A stretch of 64,000 bases of DNA from Saprospiraceae bacterium (lineage in GTDB: Bacteria > Bacteroidota > Bacteroidia > Chitinophagales > Saprospiraceae). The stretch covers positions 16,300 to 80,299 of the forward strand of contig JADKKF010000016.1 in assembly GCA_016720635.1 (NCBI GenBank), read 5' to 3'. Shown piece by piece: positions 61,106 through 64,000 of this stretch; the stretch's first letter is position 1; the number at the start of each line of letters is the position of its first letter. The notes beneath the pieces were generated by a model that made no database searches, had not been told where the DNA came from, and saw nothing but the letters and a program-made list of their open reading frames with translations. A program made the position numbers and the translations under genes.

Positions 61106-63907
61106 GTGCTAGTAGCATATACCAGAGGTATCGATGGAGATAGAACTTATGAAGGCATCCATGGGACCATTGGAGTATATCTGAATGTATATGGTGTTGT
61201 CACAGGATCTGGTCCTGAAAATAAAATGGTGGATGCTGTTTTTCACGTGGACAATAGAGATATGTGGTATTTTTATTTGGGAGCCCCACAAGGTATCCAA
61301 AGCCAAAACTTTCCTTCTCCTGGAACCAATGGAGGGTTCTCTCCTTATCCTGGTCCATGCGGAATTAGAGCACTTTCTACCCTAGAATTGGATGCATATT
61401 TTATGATGGGTAAAGGGATTCCTGACTTACCGCCAATCAACCCTAAAATTGAAGCGATAATGGCACGTGCTGCTGGTGACCCAAGCCAAAACCAAGTGGA
61501 ACAAAGAGTAGCATCTACCGATGAATTACCAAGAACCCCAAATCCAGAAGAAATGAATCCAGCCGATGGATTCGCCCATGGAATCAATTTTGAATTGAAT
61601 GGTACCTTTAATTTTCTTTTATTCTATGCAAGTTTGGAGGTAATTTTAGGTTATAACATCAATGTTAGACAATATCCGGATAGAACTTGTTTGATTTTAG
61701 ATCCTGCAAGAAGATCCAGTTCAGAGCGCCCAATTGGTATAAATTACTGGTATGCCAAAGGCAATGCCTATGCTGGACTGCGCGGTGAGTTAGGAATAGG
61801 CGTGGATTTCGGGTTTTTTAAAGCTGCCATACCTATCCTCGAGATGGGCTGTGCTATTAGTTTAGAAGCTGGTTTCCCTAACCCTGAATACTTTAAAGGC
61901 AGAGCATCTATGTACTATTCTATATTAAATGGAGCTGTAACAGGCAAATGTAATTTTGTGTTTGAAATGGGTGAGAAATGTTATAATCCAAACTATAACC
62001 CTCTTGATGGACTTACCTTTATTAGTGAAGTAAAACCCGAAGGTGATCAAGTAAATACCATGACCAGATTGGATGTTGGTTTCATTCTGCCCATGGAACG
62101 TGAGTTAGCACTTGAAGATGAAGAATATAGCGGGCCTGAAGAGAATAAACCCGTTATGAGGTATTTTAAACCGCAATTCATGGGCTTTGAAATAACGAAT
62201 GTAGCCTCTGGCAAAAAAATTTCGGGTATTGTCGATCAAGTGATTGATAACGGCAATGCAGCCACGGCTTATCTGAATGAAGAATTGGAACCCAATACTA
62301 AGCATATCTTGAAGGCAACTGTTCAAGTCCGAGAACGAATAAATGGCTCATGGGTTTGGGTAAGAACTAGAAATGGTGAGCTTTGGAACAATAACATGAC
62401 AGTCGAGTTTACAACAGGTAATTCTCCTATTGTCATCCTTCCTGAAAATATTGTAGAGACCTATCCAATCCAAAATCAACGCAATTTTATGAAAGGAGAA
62501 GTTGGTGAGCCTCAGTCTCCTTCCCGCCTTGGTTGGGTTGAGACTCTTGTCGGCCAAAGAATATTAGAAGCACCTGGTACATATACAATTCCAGGCTCGG
62601 CGGCTCCAGGTGGTGGTCTAGCGACCCGTACAGTAAGATATGAAGTGGATATGGAACCTACTACAAATAACGCTTCAGCTGTAGCATTAACTTTGCCTGC
62701 AAATTATGTCAATAATAAAAAATTAACTTTTCAAATTCCAAATACGCTTTTAAATGATCAAATTTATAGGCTTAGGATAAAAAAACGAACATCATTTTCT
62801 GTTAATTTAACCACTTTTATCAATGCTGGCATTATTTCATACATTAGTACCAGTTATAGATCAGGCGATGAATCCAGTACCGCTAAAATCAGAACGAAAC
62901 ACTTCAACTTAACTTCGGGCCCAGAGGAAGACCCAAACAATGCTACTGTGTTTGAGTATTATTTTAGAACAAGTAAATACAATACCATGGCTGAAAAATT
63001 TAGGTCTTTGAGCTTAAGGGATAAGAATTACGCCCTAATGACCTACCTTCTAAATTATAATGGAGATGAGCCATTTGATGTATACGACAAATGGGGCTAT
63101 ACTTCGCCAGCTACCCACACTAGGACCATGAGCGCTCTTGTAGAGCTAAGAGAGCCTTACTTAGATATCATGTTTACACCCATAAAAAATCATATTTATG
63201 ATAGGGCCTATGATATCTCTAGGACCATATGGAGGCATAGTATTAATTGCACCAGTATGCCAGAAATAAATTATTCCATGTATCATTATTTTTGGAATAA
63301 TTTGATGAATACACAAGGGGATAATTTTTGGTTGCTTGGAAATAATACTCTTGATGTAAGGTACAAAACACCCAACTATTTAGTATTCCAGCGAATCCTG
63401 CCTCAAAAAATCAATTTTGGTGCGGTTGCAGATCCTCTTAATGGCAACGAATTGACCTATAGGAGAACTACGGCGGTCCAAGCTGCTCTAAATAGTATAA
63501 ATACAAATCCAGGTATTCCAGGCGGCATCCGACCTCCGTCCATTGGAGGATTTTCAGGGGGCTCTACGTCACCTGAACCGATTTCTATTCTTAATAGCAA
63601 TGAATTGCATTGGTTTTTGGACAAAGGATATCTAAAAGCGGTAGCTCTTGGTATCGTTTCTAGGTGTGAACAAACCGCTTCAATGGCAAGGTTGAGAGAG
63701 AGAAATATGTACTGCGATTGGTCAAGAGTATTTAGTGTCCGAAGTGGCGCAACCTCGCTTACCTATAGCAATGTTTTAATCGCAAGTTATGGTACAGGGG
63801 TCAGTCTCCAATATCCAAGAGGTAGAACTTATCCTATCCAAGTTCGATATCATAGACCAGACAGGCCTATTACAGTAAATGGAGTGATAAATTGGACGAA
63901 TAATTAG
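61106..63907 (+). CDS. giant surface protein, segment 4 (C-terminal)
   Basis: A 933-codon segment. The first usable start is a GTG at 61106, but the frame is open from 61040 (NGNLYVQSDIGKGDSNAPL), so it continues segment 3. It contains beta-barrel-like strands (LRGELGIGVDFGFFKAAIPILEMG), a fibronectin-like part (FEITNVASGKKISGIVDQ, ILKATVQVRERINGSW), and a C-terminal region with NSINTNPGIPGGIRPPSIGGF. No T9SS sorting motif ends it. The four segments span 56535-63907, about 2,457 residues after correction of three single-base breaks. Confidence 0.7.
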   Translation: MLVAYTRGIDGDRTYEGIHGTIGVYLNVYGVVTGSGPENKMVDAVFHVDNRDMWYFYLGAPQGIQSQNFPSPGTNGGFSPYPGPCGIRALSTLELDAYFMMGKGIPDLPPINPKIEAIMARAAGDPSQNQVEQRVASTDELPRTPNPEEMNPADGFAHGINFELNGTFNFLLFYASLEVILGYNINVRQYPDRTCLILDPARRSSSERPIGINYWYAKGNAYAGLRGELGIGVDFGFFKAAIPILEMGCAISLEAGFPNPEYFKGRASMYYSILNGAVTGKCNFVFEMGEKCYNPNYNPLDGLTFISEVKPEGDQVNTMTRLDVGFILPMERELALEDEEYSGPEENKPVMRYFKPQFMGFEITNVASGKKISGIVDQVIDNGNAATAYLNEELEPNTKHILKATVQVRERINGSWVWVRTRNGELWNNNMTVEFTTGNSPIVILPENIVETYPIQNQRNFMKGEVGEPQSPSRLGWVETLVGQRILEAPGTYTIPGSAAPGGGLATRTVRYEVDMEPTTNNASAVALTLPANYVNNKKLTFQIPNTLLNDQIYRLRIKKRTSFSVNLTTFINAGIISYISTSYRSGDESSTAKIRTKHFNLTSGPEEDPNNATVFEYYFRTSKYNTMAEKFRSLSLRDKNYALMTYLLNYNGDEPFDVYDKWGYTSPATHTRTMSALVELREPYLDIMFTPIKNHIYDRAYDISRTIWRHSINCTSMPEINYSMYHYFWNNLMNTQGDNFWLLGNNTLDVRYKTPNYLVFQRILPQKINFGAVADPLNGNELTYRRTTAVQAALNSINTNPGIPGGIRPPSIGGFSGGSTSPEPISILNSNELHWFLDKGYLKAVALGIVSRCEQTASMARLRERNMYCDWSRVFSVRSGATSLTYSNVLIASYGTGVSLQYPRGRTYPIQVRYHRPDRPITVNGVINWTNN

Positions 63908-63922
63908 AAAAAATAATGGGTG

Positions 63923-64000
63923 ATGAAAACAGATGTTATAAAAATTATTGGGATGTTCCTCGCTTTATTGCTTCATTTTGGTGCAAATGCCCAGTTGAAC
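63923..64000 (+). CDS. exported protein, partial (N-terminus only)
   Basis: An ATG at 63923 starts MKTDVIKIIGMFLALLLHFG, then ANAQLN, a signal peptide with an AxA-Q cleavage site. It runs off the window after 26 codons. It lies 15 bases after the giant gene and is likely the next member of the same surface-protein cluster. Confidence 0.6.
   Translation, partial: MKTDVIKIIGMFLALLLHFGANAQLN

Noticed and set aside
56529..63907. Four independent genes instead of one giant gene
   Set aside because: Segments 2-4 lack signal peptides and good starts, and the reading frame is open across each junction in the next frame; segment entries are kept separately but treated as one protein.

Overview
The window comes from a member of the Bacteroidota, most likely a Saprospiria-like lineage. 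The evidence is: type IX secretion (T9SS) C-terminal sorting domains, a PorE-like OmpA protein, a BatA-type membrane protein, DUF4199, DUF3467 and DUF5686 families, a Pycsar-type DUF5706 (PycTM) protein, SusC/TANFOR-like giant surface proteins, and promoters of the Bacteroidota type (TAnnTTTG at -7). There is no rRNA, CRISPR array or classical insertion sequence; one tRNA gene (Leu-GAG) is present.

Layout. 1-13.5 kb: a partial methyltransferase, nadE, a hicAB toxin-antitoxin pair set between palindrome-rich repeats, htpG, a PorE-like protein, a glycosyltransferase with two DUF4199 proteins, and a BatA-type protein. 13.9-15.7 kb: two exported proteins. 16.0-22.6 kb: a complete branched-chain amino acid operon on the minus strand (ilvD-ilvB-ilvN-ilvC-ilvA). 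It is preceded by a promoter, a 24-residue isoleucine-rich leader peptide and a terminator, that is, a transcription attenuator. 22.7-24.5 kb: a truncated hepT and an ABC-type permease. 24.57-32.96 kb: a block bounded by 221-bp direct repeats. It carries a membrane class III nucleotide cyclase, an HD-PycTM protein, a propeller protein, a metallophosphoesterase fused to an Omp85-like barrel, and a PAP2 phosphatase. 33-35 kb: a frameshifted membrane protein, a sugar acyltransferase and tRNA-Leu.

35.3-44.7 kb is AT-rich and accessory. It holds an XRE regulator with two matching palindromic operator candidates, two secreted cysteine-rich paralogues followed by a thioredoxin-like protein, two near-identical Rpn-type nucleases plus a remnant, and several lipoproteins. 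45.2-51.9 kb is housekeeping again: hemC, hemD, a DUF5686 protein, ribB with a dead ribA domain, a glycosyltransferase and DUF3467. 52.5-64 kb is a surface-protein cluster: a T9SS cargo protein, a collagen-like protein with an S74 self-cleaving chaperone domain, an outer-membrane barrel, and a giant protein of about 2,450 residues that is read here as four segments.

Two cross-cutting patterns stand out. First, eight copies of one structured intergenic repeat (about 85-155 bp, in both orientations) are scattered through the window. Second, five single-base frame breaks (hemC, the DUF6580-like gene, three in the giant gene) sit mostly next to short C runs, which suggests base-calling errors rather than true gene decay. 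The best candidates for an undescribed system are the cyclase plus HD-PycTM pair and the XRE / cysteine-rich / thioredoxin module.
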